A DNA stretch of 7,691 nucleotides from Thiobacillus sp. (GTDB lineage: Bacteria; Pseudomonadota; Gammaproteobacteria; Burkholderiales; Thiobacillaceae). The stretch is taken from positions 1 through 7,691 of the forward strand of contig JAIWOS010000047.1 in NCBI GenBank assembly GCA_020217265.1, read 5' to 3'. The position numbers and the translations under genes are program-made. The notes beneath the pieces are model-generated. The model searched no databases, was not told the origin of the DNA, and saw only the letters and a list, made by a program, of their open reading frames with translations. The first letter of the stretch is position 1, and every line of letters starts with the position of its first letter. Shown piece after piece: positions 1-6,854 of the stretch.

Positions 1-1472
1 CGCAGACCATCGCCGTTGCGGAACAGCCCGACGCGCTCGGTCATGATGCGTTCCATGCGGTGGCGCAACTCGACCGCGTTCTCCTTGCCGGGCCGCCCCG
101 CCAGCCGCCGCAGGCGGGCCTGTTCGCGCGCCACGAAATCGCGCGCCAGGGCACTGGACATGCCCTGCTCGCCCTGTGCCGAATCGCAGAAATCGGCCAC
201 ATACTCGCCCAGCAGCATGCCGGCCACCACGGTTTCCGCCACCGAATTGCCGCCCAGGCGATTGAAGCCATGCAGATCCCAGCAGGCCGCCTCGCCGCAG
301 GCGAACAGGCCGGACAGCCAGGGCGACTCGCCGCGATGGTCGGTGCGCACGCCGCCCATGGAATAGTGCTGGGTGGGGCGCACCGGGATGTAGTCGCGCG
401 CCGGATCGATACCCAAGAAATGCTGACAGATGTCCTTCACCTCGCGCAGGTTGCGCTCGATGTGCGCGGCGCCGAGCCAGGTGATGTCGAGCCAGAGATG
501 CTCGCCGTAGCGCGAAGGCACACCCTTGCCCGCGCGCATGTGCTCCGCCATGCGCCGCGACACCACGTCGCGCGAGGCGAGCTCCTTCTTCTCCGGCTCA
601 TAGTCGGGCATGAAGCGGTGGCCGTCGATGTCGCGCAGTACGCCGCCGTCGCCGCGGCAGCCTTCGGTGACCAGGATGCCGGCCGGCACGATGGCGGTGG
701 GATGGAATTGCACCGCCTCCATGTTGCCCAGGCGGGCGACACCGGTTTCCAGCGCCAGCGCGGCGCCCATACCTTCGTTGATCAGGGCGTTGGTGGAAAC
801 GCCGTAGATGCGGCCGTAGCCGCCGGTGGCCAGTACCGTGGCGCGCGCCAGACAGGCGGCCAGTTCGCCGCTGACCAGGTCACGCGCAACCACGCCGTGG
901 CAGCGCTCGCCGTCGTGGATCAGGGCCAGCGCCTCGACCCGTTCACGCACCGGGATGGCATCGGCGATGGCGCGGTCGCCCAGCGCATAGAGCATGGCGC
1001 GGCCGGTGCCGTCCGAAGTGTGGCAGGTGCGCCACTTGCGCGTGCCGCCGAAATCGCGCGCGGTGATCAGACCATGCGCCGCATCGCGTTCGTCGAGGAC
1101 GACGCGCTCGCCGTTGATCACGGCCTCGTGGGCGCCGGCGCGCACCCGGTTCCAGGGCACGCCCCAGGCCGCCAGTTCGCGTACCGCCTTGGGCGCCATG
1201 TGCGCGAACATGCGCGCGACGACCTGGTCACAGCCCCAGTCGGAACCGCGCACGGTGTCCTCGAAATGCACGTCCTCGTTGTCGCCCTTGCCCATCGCGC
1301 AGTTGCCCAGGCTGGCCTGCATGCCGCCCTGAGCGGCGACGGAATGCGAACGCTTGGCCGGCACCAGCGACAGGATCAGCGGCTCCAGGCCGCGCCGCTT
1401 GACGCCGATGGCGGTGCGCAGACCGGCCAGGCCGCCGCCGATCACCAGCACGTCGGCGTGGATCAGCTTCAC
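1..1472 (-). CDS. frdA: Fumarate reductase / succinate dehydrogenase flavoprotein subunit, Wolinella type (3' end outside window)
   Basis: This is the FAD-carrying catalytic subunit that interconverts fumarate and succinate on the inner face of the cytoplasmic membrane. 490 residues are visible; the Wolinella succinogenes protein is about 656, so the C-terminal quarter lies beyond the left edge. The sequence opens [19 protein letters not shown], a Rossmann FAD-binding start. His43 in KRSHS is the expected covalent FAD attachment site. QFHPT carries His257, the stretch [11 protein letters not shown] carries the catalytic Arg301, QHYSMGG carries His369 and GFNRLGGNS carries Arg405. As I recall the Wolinella enzyme, these positions match almost without shift. 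The GTG start overlaps the frdC stop (GTGA), has GGAG six bases upstream, and aligns with the Wolinella N-terminus. The order C-A suggests a frdCAB operon with frdB next. Whether the enzyme works as fumarate reductase or succinate dehydrogenase cannot be read from this subunit. Confidence 0.95.
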   Translation of the reverse strand, partial: MKLIHADVLVIGGGLAGLRTAIGVKRRGLEPLILSLVPAKRSHSVAAQGGMQASLGNCAMGKGDNEDVHFEDTVRGSDWGCDQVVARMFAHMAPKAVRELAAWGVPWNRVRAGAHEAVINGERVVLDERDAAHGLITARDFGGTRKWRTCHTSDGTGRAMLYALGDRAIADAIPVRERVEALALIHDGERCHGVVARDLVSGELAACLARATVLATGGYGRIYGVSTNALINEGMGAALALETGVARLGNMEAVQFHPTAIVPAGILVTEGCRGDGGVLRDIDGHRFMPDYEPEKKELASRDVVSRRMAEHMRAGKGVPSRYGEHLWLDITWLGAAHIERNLREVKDICQHFLGIDPARDYIPVRPTQHYSMGGVRTDHRGESPWLSGLFACGEAACWDLHGFNRLGGNSVAETVVAGMLLGEYVADFCDSAQGEQGMSSALARDFVAREQARLRRLAGRPGKENAVELRHRMERIMTERVGLFRNGDGL

Positions 1473-2206
1473 GAGACGCTCCGTTGCCAGGTAGGCACGT
1501 AGGGTTCGCCGGCATGCGGGGCATGCTCGATGCCCAGCCTGACGTAGGCGCCGAGGGTAACCAGGCCGAGCGCGACGAAGAACACCGTGAAGCCCCACTT
1601 CAGTCCCATCAGGCGTCTGCGCGCCGTCCCGCCGACCGCCAGCCACTTGACCGCCAGCCGGTACAGGCCGACCCCTGCGTGCAGTTCAACCAGTAACAGC
1701 AGCAGCAGATACAGCGGCCACATTCGGCCGCTCCACACCCGGTCTGCGGACTCGTAGGGGCCGATCAAGTCGGGATGGGCCATCATGATGTACAGATGCA
1801 CCGGCGCCAGGAACAACATGCCGAAGCCGGTGATCACCTGCACCAACCACAGCGTCGTGTCGCCGTGCCGCATGTCGCGCATGTGCCGCCAAAACACCGC
1901 ATGCTGGCGCCAGTGGCCGGGGAACTTGCGCAGCCCCAGCCAGGCATGGACAACGAACAGCATGAAGATGCCCGCCACGAACGACGACACCAGCCACGGC
2001 AGCGATCGGCCGAAAAGGTAATAACCCTCGAAGAACCGCGTCACCCGCCACATCGCGTCTGCGCCGAGCAGGATGGAGGCGACGAACAGCATATGCAGCC
2101 ACATGAACAGGGCCAAGAACAGCCCCGTGGCGCTTTGCAGCACATCGAGGCGCGCCGGCCATGGGCCGGGAGAATCAGGAGCGGGCATGATTGACGACAA
2201 CGACAT
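1469..2206 (-). CDS. frdC: Fumarate reductase di-haem cytochrome b membrane subunit
   Basis: This is the membrane anchor and quinone-reacting subunit of a type B quinol:fumarate reductase, 245 residues with five membrane helices (about 24-48, 70-92, 117-143, 161-188, 205-226). It resembles Wolinella FrdC throughout: [12 protein letters not shown], the MRHGDTTLW loop, [25 protein letters not shown]. His38, His87, His137 and His176 match the four axial haem ligands (Wolinella 44, 93, 143, 182). Glu60 matches the menaquinol-site Glu66 and Glu174 the E-pathway Glu180. These equivalences are from remembered sequence. The ATG at 2206 has an in-frame TAA five codons upstream, so the protein cannot extend further. 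No good Shine-Dalgarno precedes it; an alternative ATG at 2188 (residue 7) is not better. It precedes frdA with a GTGA overlap and follows plsC after 55 bases, so it probably begins its own transcript. Confidence 0.94.
   Translation of the reverse strand: MSLSSIMPAPDSPGPWPARLDVLQSATGLFLALFMWLHMLFVASILLGADAMWRVTRFFEGYYLFGRSLPWLVSSFVAGIFMLFVVHAWLGLRKFPGHWRQHAVFWRHMRDMRHGDTTLWLVQVITGFGMLFLAPVHLYIMMAHPDLIGPYESADRVWSGRMWPLYLLLLLLVELHAGVGLYRLAVKWLAVGGTARRRLMGLKWGFTVFFVALGLVTLGAYVRLGIEHAPHAGEPYVPTWQRSVS
1479..1482 (-). promoter_or_regulatory. Ribosome binding site of frdA
   Basis: GGAG on the minus strand lies six bases before the GTG at 1472, inside the last codons of frdC. It supports the GTG start, and with the four-base GTGA overlap it suggests translational coupling of frdA to frdC. 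Confidence 0.7.
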
Positions 2207-2261
2207 CCGATGATCATGTTAGCGCGGAACCGCGCGTGTCGCAGCCCGAAGCGGAATCTGC
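2207..2261. other. Gap between plsC and frdC with a small GC-rich hairpin
   Basis: This is the largest gap in the window. At 2222-2235, GCGCGG and CCGCGC form a stem of five to six base pairs around a tiny loop, starting 27 bases after the plsC stop. No run of T follows on the minus strand, so it is not a standard intrinsic terminator. TAACAT on the minus strand just after the hairpin resembles a -10 box in four of six bases, but no matching -35 box is visible. The gap most likely marks an operon boundary; a promoter or attenuator role is only a guess. Confidence 0.3.
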
Positions 2262-2975
2262 CTACCTGTGCGTCGGCAACTCGCGCATTGCAGCCTCGAT
2301 CCAGGCCTCGGTCTGCGCCAGCACCTCGGCGGGCTTGCGCCCGGTGGTATCGATGGCGGGTCCGATGCGCACCCGGATCTCGCCGGAGTGCTTGATGAAG
2401 GCGTTTCGCGGCCAGTACAGGCCGGCATCATGAGCCACCGGCACGACCGGCACGCCAGCCTTGACCGCGAGCCAGGCGCCACCGATCTGGTAGTTGCCCT
2501 TCTCGCCCGGCGCGACGCGCGTGCCTTCGGGAAAGATCAGCACCCAGAAACCGCTCGCCAGGCGTGCCCTCCCCTGGGCTTCGATCTGGCGCAACGCCTC
2601 GCGGCCAGCCGCGCGATCGATGGCGATGGGGCTGAACAGAGCCAGCCCCCAACCGAAGAACGGGATGCGCAGCAGGCTCTTCTTCAATACGAACGATATC
2701 GGCGGAAATATCTGCTGAAAGGCGATGGTCTCCCACGCGGACTGATGCTTGGCCATGATCACCGCGGGGCCGGGCGGCAGATGCTGCAAGCCATCGACAC
2801 GATGACGGATGCCCAACACGACACGCGCCAGCCAGATCACGGCCCGACCCCACCATGCGATGACCCGATAGCGCTCAAGCGGCGGCAGCACGAAGGTCGG
2901 CAGGATCAGCACGCTGAACGGGATGGTCAGCACGATCTGCGCGAGCAGGAACAGTAAGGATCGCAGTAACGCCAT
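2262..2975 (-). CDS. plsC: Lysophospholipid (1-acylglycerol-3-phosphate) acyltransferase, PlsC family
   Basis: This protein of 237 residues likely transfers an acyl chain to a lysophosphatidic acid or related lipid at the inner membrane. An N-terminal hydrophobic helix (about 5-30) anchors it. The four family motifs appear in order: block I is KHQSAWE with His77 and Glu82, so the usual HX4D is HX4E here; block II is around 108-121 (GWGLALFSPIAIDR); block III is FPEGTR at 148-153; block IV is VPVVPV at 175-180. The whole pattern resembles P. aeruginosa PA0005 (LptA) as I remember it, which also has Glu in block I. The start lies three bases after the gmhB stop, implying coupled translation. 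The exact acceptor is uncertain: it may be an accessory acyltransferase rather than the essential PlsC, so the symbol denotes the family. Confidence 0.9.
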   Translation of the reverse strand: MALLRSLLFLLAQIVLTIPFSVLILPTFVLPPLERYRVIAWWGRAVIWLARVVLGIRHRVDGLQHLPPGPAVIMAKHQSAWETIAFQQIFPPISFVLKKSLLRIPFFGWGLALFSPIAIDRAAGREALRQIEAQGRARLASGFWVLIFPEGTRVAPGEKGNYQIGGAWLAVKAGVPVVPVAHDAGLYWPRNAFIKHSGEIRVRIGPAIDTTGRKPAEVLAQTEAWIEAAMRELPTHR

Positions 2976-2978
2976 GCC

Positions 2979-3521
2979 TCAGCCCGCCTCGGCGATGATC
3001 GCCTGCGCCGCTTCGTAGAGATTCTCGAACACCGGCACACCGGCGGGCAACTCGCCACCTTGCAGGGTGCGCAAACCCTTGCCGGTCTTGACCAGCATGG
3101 GGCGCGCGCCCGCAAGCAGCGCCGCCTGCACGTCGCGCAGCGCATCCCCCACCGCGGGCACGCCGGCGAGGTCAAAATGAAAGCGCGCGGCGATATCCAG
3201 GAACAGGCCCGTATTCGGCTTGCGGCAGGCACAGCGCGAATCGGCCGCGTGCGGGCAGAAGAACACCGCATCGATGCGCCCACCGAGTTGCCCGGCGAGC
3301 TTGTGCATCTTGGCGTGGATCGCGTTGAGCGTGGCCATGTCGAACAGCCCGCGGCCGACACCGGATTGGTTCGACGCCACCACCACGCGGAAACCGGCCT
3401 GATTCAACTGGGCTATGGCCTCCAGGCTGCCGGGGATGGGCTGCCATTCCTGTGGGCTCTTGATGAACTGGTCGGAATCGAAGTTGATGACACCGTCGCG
3501 ATCGAGTATCACGAGTTTCAT
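2979..3521 (-). CDS. gmhB: D-glycero-beta-D-manno-heptose-1,7-bisphosphate 7-phosphatase
   Basis: GmhB removes the 7-phosphate from heptose bisphosphate in the cytoplasm, a step towards ADP-heptose for the LPS inner core. The 180 residues fit the family (about 190 in E. coli). It is a HAD-type phosphatase: DRDGVIN at 7-13 gives nucleophile Asp7 and acid/base Asp9, SNQSG at 50-54 is motif II, Lys101 in CRKP is the likely motif III lysine, and VGD at 124-126 is motif IV. Cys89, His91, Cys97 and Cys99 form the zinc site typical of GmhB, with a shorter loop than in E. coli. The related HisB N-terminal phosphatase also has a zinc site, but no HisB C-terminal domain or histidine gene is present. 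The gene lies 20 bases after the GGDEF-like gene and 3 bases before plsC. Anomer specificity (beta for LPS, alpha for S-layer sugars) is inferred from the context. Confidence 0.93.
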   Translation of the reverse strand: MKLVILDRDGVINFDSDQFIKSPQEWQPIPGSLEAIAQLNQAGFRVVVASNQSGVGRGLFDMATLNAIHAKMHKLAGQLGGRIDAVFFCPHAADSRCACRKPNTGLFLDIAARFHFDLAGVPAVGDALRDVQAALLAGARPMLVKTGKGLRTLQGGELPAGVPVFENLYEAAQAIIAEAG

Positions 3522-3526
3522 GAGTG

Positions 3527-3532
3527 CTCCCC
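3527..3532 (-). promoter_or_regulatory. Ribosome binding site of gmhB
   Basis: GGGGAG on the minus strand sits five bases before the ATG at 3521, within the 20-base gap after the GGDEF-like gene. It is the clearest Shine-Dalgarno in the window. It suggests that gmhB is translated independently of the upstream gene, unlike its tightly coupled neighbours. Confidence 0.75.
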
Positions 3533-3541
3533 AAACAGTCC

Positions 3542-4744
3542 TCAGTCCGACGCCCAGCAGTCACGACCGCGCTGCCGCGCCACACGCAGCGCTGCCTCAC
3601 TGCGCCGCATCAAAGCCGCGAACGGCTCGCCGGCATGCACCCGAGCCATGCCGACGCTGACGGTGAAATGGATGGTGCCACCGCTCAGACGCGCCGGTGC
3701 GGCGCGCGCGGCGCGCACGAGATCGTCGGCGAACAGATCGCACTGGCGCGCGTCACGGCGCGCCAACAACACGGCGAATTCCTCACGTCCCAGGCGCGCC
3801 ACCAGATCATCACTACAGGCACCTTGACGGCATACGTCGGCCAGCGCGCGTACCAGCGTTTCGCATTCGCTCTGGCCATACGTATCGACCAGTTGCTGAT
3901 AGAAATCGATTTCGATGCGGAGCAGCGCACTCACTTCGCCACGCCGTTGCGCCACCTCCAACTCACGTTCCGCCTGGGTCAGAAAACGCCGGCGATTGGC
4001 GATGCCGGTGAGATCGTCCTGATCCAGCAGGTCACGCAACTCGCCTTCCAGACGCTCGCGCCGCTCGACCTCCCCCTGCAGCCGCTCGTTGGCCAGACGC
4101 AACACCTGCGCGTCCCGATAGCCCTCGCGTTCCTGACGCGACAAACGATGCGCGGTCAGCGCGCCGATGATGTTCACCGCCAGCAGCATCAGCCCCAGAC
4201 CGAACAGGTTGCCCGCGGAAAAGTGGAAATGCTGGGACAGCAACCACAGGAATACCAATGACCCCACCAGCGCGAGCGACAACGAGGCAAGGAAACGATT
4301 GGGGATGAAGACATAGATGGCCATCAGCATCACGCAGAACGTCATGGCGTGCCAGCCCGGCTCGTAATCGCGCAAAAAGGTGCTGGACAGGAAGCCGGTC
4401 AGGGCCAGCCCGGCGACCAGAGATGGCGTGACGCCATCCATCATGGCGCGCCAGAAGCGGCGTGCGGTGAAAGCCGCGAGCAGACCGAACCCGGCGACGG
4501 TGAGACGGGTGAGAAACAAGACCTGGTAGGCTTCACCATCGCCGATATTGAAGTAATCGACCACGGTGAACAGCAGGTAGAACAGCGCGGCGATGCCGAC
4601 GCTCCAACGCGTGTCGCGCACCCGGCGCGGGTGCGCGGCTTCGCGGAAGGCCAGTTCGACCGTTGCGTCGCGGAACTCGGCACTGACCCGCGAGATACGG
4701 TAGTCGATGCCGGCCGGCGCCTGACGACACGCCGCAGCCGTCAT
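3542..4744 (-). CDS. Six-helix membrane protein with degenerate, probably inactive GGDEF domain
   Basis: A protein of 400 residues with about six membrane helices (roughly 48-66, 74-94, 105-124, 131-147, 152-170, 179-199), a charged, probably coiled-coil linker (200-238) and a cytoplasmic GGDEF domain (240-398). The domain start DDLTGIANRR (243-252) is well kept, but key diguanylate cyclase positions are changed. The signature is GREEF (319-323). The first metal-binding Asp is Glu278. The guanine-binding Asn of the NDxxGH motif is Val286, though Asp287 remains. The inhibitory-site RxxD reads CxxD (310-313), and the C-terminal ADxALYxAK pattern is SEAALRVAR. Cyclic-di-GMP synthesis is therefore unlikely; nucleotide binding or a structural role is possible. 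I do not recognise the membrane domain. The ATG overlaps the glyS stop as ATGA and has no clear Shine-Dalgarno, so translation probably depends on glyS. Confidence 0.88.
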   Translation of the reverse strand: MTAAACRQAPAGIDYRISRVSAEFRDATVELAFREAAHPRRVRDTRWSVGIAALFYLLFTVVDYFNIGDGEAYQVLFLTRLTVAGFGLLAAFTARRFWRAMMDGVTPSLVAGLALTGFLSSTFLRDYEPGWHAMTFCVMLMAIYVFIPNRFLASLSLALVGSLVFLWLLSQHFHFSAGNLFGLGLMLLAVNIIGALTAHRLSRQEREGYRDAQVLRLANERLQGEVERRERLEGELRDLLDQDDLTGIANRRRFLTQAERELEVAQRRGEVSALLRIEIDFYQQLVDTYGQSECETLVRALADVCRQGACSDDLVARLGREEFAVLLARRDARQCDLFADDLVRAARAAPARLSGGTIHFTVSVGMARVHAGEPFAALMRRSEAALRVARQRGRDCWASD

Positions 4745-6852
4745 TGCGCGCCGAGTTGGGCGATGTCGGCGACACTGTTCATCAGTTGCCCCAATGACGC
4801 CAGCAGCGCCAGCCGATTGGCGCGCACCAGCGGCTCCTCGGTCATGACCATGACTTCATCGAAGAAACGGTCCACCGGCGCCTTCAACGCCGCCAGGCGC
4901 AGCAGTGCGGCGACATAGTCCAGGCCGGCGAGCGCGGATTCGATACCGGGACGCGCGCTCTCCAGCGCGTTGAATAACGCGTGCTCCGCATCTTCCTGAA
5001 ACAGCGCGGCGTCGATCCGTTGGGCGTGCGCGTCCGCCTTGCGCAGCAGGTTGTGGATGCGCTTGTTGGCCGCGGCCAGCGCCGCCGCCTCGGGCAGGCG
5101 GCTGAACTCGGCCACGGCCGCGAGGCGTGCCGGCACGCGATCGATGCGGCGCGGATGCTGACTCACCACCGCCTCCACCTGATCGCCCGGCGCGCCCTGA
5201 TCCTTCAGATAGACGCGCAGGCGGTCGAGCATGAACGAGAACACATCCAGCGCCACACTCGTGGCGAGCTGCTCCGGGGCGAACTGCGCGCGCGCCATTT
5301 CCAGCAGATCCGGCAAATCCAGCGGCAGGGTCTTCTCCATCAGCATGCGCAGTACCCCCAGCGCGGCGCGGCGCAACGCGAACGGATCCTTGTCACCGCT
5401 GGGCACCAGACCGATGCCGAAGATGCCGACCAGGGTGTCGAGACGGTCCGCCAGCGCGACCGCCAGGGCGATGTTGCCTTCGGCGAGGGTGTCGCCGGCG
5501 AAGCGCGGCAGATAGTGGTCGCGGATGGCGTCGGCAACCCGGGCGTCCTCGCCATCGTGCAGCGCGTAGTAACGCCCCATGACGCCTTGCAGCTCCGGGA
5601 ATTCGCCGACCATGTCGGTCACCAGGTCGGCCTTGGCCAGTTCCGCGGCGCGCATGGCCAGCGCCTCATCCGCGCCCAGGGCGGCAGCGATGGCGCCCGC
5701 CAGCTTGACCAGCCGGCGCACGCGCGCGCCCAGACTGCCCAACCGGTTGTGATAGACCACGTCATCCAGCGCGCCGACACGCGATGCCAGCGGCTGCCTG
5801 CGGTCCTGGTCATAGAAGAACTTGGCGTCGGCCAGCCGCGGGCGCACCACGCGCTCGTTGCCGCCGATGACTTCCCGGGCGTCTTCCGGACGGATATTGG
5901 CGACGACCAGAAAACGATGGGTCAGACGGCCGGCGGCGTCGAGCAGCGGAAAATACTTCTGGTTGGCCTTCATGGTCAGGATCAGACATTCCTGCGGCAC
6001 ATCCAGGTACTTCGCCTCGAACTGGCACAGCAGCACGTTGGGCCGCTCCACCAGCGCGGTAACCTCGTCCAGCAGCGCCTCGTCCTCCACCGGCCGCACG
6101 CCGCCGCCCACCTCGTCGGCCCTCACCCGCAACTGCCGGACGATGTCGGCGCGCCGCCGGGCGAACCCGGGAATCACCGCGCCCTCGGATTCCATCTGGG
6201 CTTCGTAGCCATCCGCATGCCCAATCGACAACGGATGCCTGTGCGCCTCGAACCGGTGCCCGGACGTTTCCCGCCCGGCGACCAGGCCCAGCACGGCCAC
6301 CGGCACGACGTCCGCGCCGTGCAGCGCCAGCAGGCCGTGGGCCGGGCGCACGAAGTTCACGGTAGTCCAGCCATCGGCCAGTTGATAGGACATGACCTTG
6401 GGAATCGGCAGGCGCGCCAGCACTTCCTCCAGCGCCACGCCCAGACCCTGGGCGAGCGTGACTCCGGGCACCATACGATCGTGGAACAGGGCTTCCGCCT
6501 TGCCGTCGATCGCCCGCCTGAGATGGGCAACCGCATCGGCGCCCAGCCCCAGCGTCGCCAGACGCTTGAGTAATGCCGGCGTCGGTCGACCCTGCGGGTC
6601 CAGGCCGACGCCGACCGGCATCAGCCTGACGGATTCGGTCCTGTCCGGGGCTACCGCCAGCACGTTCGGCAGGATCACGCCCAGTCGGCGCGGGCTGGCA
6701 AAGACACTCGACGGCAAGGAGCCCGCAGGGCACAGACCGCGCTTGGCGAGCCCGTCGCGCAGACCCGCGGCGAAACTTTCGCTCAGCGGCTTCAGCGCTT
6801 TGGGCGGCAGTTCCTCGACCAACAGTTCGACCAGAAGGTTATTCGCGCCCAT
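4741..6852 (-). CDS. glyS: Glycyl-tRNA synthetase beta subunit
   Basis: This is the beta subunit of the bacterial alpha2-beta2 glycyl-tRNA synthetase, needed with GlyQ to charge tRNA-Gly in the cytoplasm; it provides tRNA recognition. Its 703 residues are close to the 689 of E. coli. Family stretches are present along the whole length: VEELPPKAL near 12-20, LPIPKVM at 148-154, FVRPAHG at 167-173, MKANQKYFP at 294-302, GNERVVRPRLADAKFF at 331-346, the HD-like region with YALHDGE at 429-435, GDKDPFALRRAALGVLR at 486-502, AAANKRIHN at 593-601 and FFDEVMVM at 663-670 near the C-terminal anticodon-binding part. The ATG at 6852 is preferred over a TTG at 6858 that overlaps the glyQ stop, because AGAAGG lies ten bases before the ATG and the protein then starts as expected. 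It is intact, lies two bases after glyQ and overlaps the next gene by four. Confidence 0.97.
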   Translation of the reverse strand: MGANNLLVELLVEELPPKALKPLSESFAAGLRDGLAKRGLCPAGSLPSSVFASPRRLGVILPNVLAVAPDRTESVRLMPVGVGLDPQGRPTPALLKRLATLGLGADAVAHLRRAIDGKAEALFHDRMVPGVTLAQGLGVALEEVLARLPIPKVMSYQLADGWTTVNFVRPAHGLLALHGADVVPVAVLGLVAGRETSGHRFEAHRHPLSIGHADGYEAQMESEGAVIPGFARRRADIVRQLRVRADEVGGGVRPVEDEALLDEVTALVERPNVLLCQFEAKYLDVPQECLILTMKANQKYFPLLDAAGRLTHRFLVVANIRPEDAREVIGGNERVVRPRLADAKFFYDQDRRQPLASRVGALDDVVYHNRLGSLGARVRRLVKLAGAIAAALGADEALAMRAAELAKADLVTDMVGEFPELQGVMGRYYALHDGEDARVADAIRDHYLPRFAGDTLAEGNIALAVALADRLDTLVGIFGIGLVPSGDKDPFALRRAALGVLRMLMEKTLPLDLPDLLEMARAQFAPEQLATSVALDVFSFMLDRLRVYLKDQGAPGDQVEAVVSQHPRRIDRVPARLAAVAEFSRLPEAAALAAANKRIHNLLRKADAHAQRIDAALFQEDAEHALFNALESARPGIESALAGLDYVAALLRLAALKAPVDRFFDEVMVMTEEPLVRANRLALLASLGQLMNSVADIAQLGAQ

Positions 6853-6854
6853 GC

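Noticed and set aside
60..1502. A 480-codon open frame on the plus strand
   Set aside because: It lies opposite frdA, whose minus-strand translation matches a known family over its whole visible length. The plus-strand product has low-complexity Ala/Gly/His/Arg-rich composition and no recognisable domain, typical of antisense frames in GC-rich genes.
2210..2217. ATGATCAT palindrome before frdC as a possible FNR/ANR site
   Set aside because: It lacks the TTGAT-N4-ATCAA layout and is a short palindrome that can occur by chance.
2222..2235. Intrinsic terminator after plsC
   Set aside because: The stem is only five to six base pairs and no T run follows on the minus strand; it is kept only as a weak hairpin.
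2268..2957. A 229-codon plus-strand frame opposite plsC
   Set aside because: The minus strand carries all four acyltransferase motif blocks in one frame; the plus-strand product shows no domain.
3542..4744. Active diguanylate cyclase annotation
   Set aside because: The signature, first metal ligand and guanine-binding Asn are all altered, so a plain diguanylate cyclase label would overstate the evidence.
4981..6573. A 530-codon open frame on the plus strand
   Set aside because: It is antisense to glyS, an unmistakable gene. Its product is rich in Gln, Arg, His and Ala without motifs, as expected of a mirror frame.
5810..6733. A 307-codon open frame on the minus strand in another phase within glyS
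   Set aside because: It is out of frame with the conserved GlyS sequence and its product is Gly/Arg/Ala-rich with no recognisable motif.
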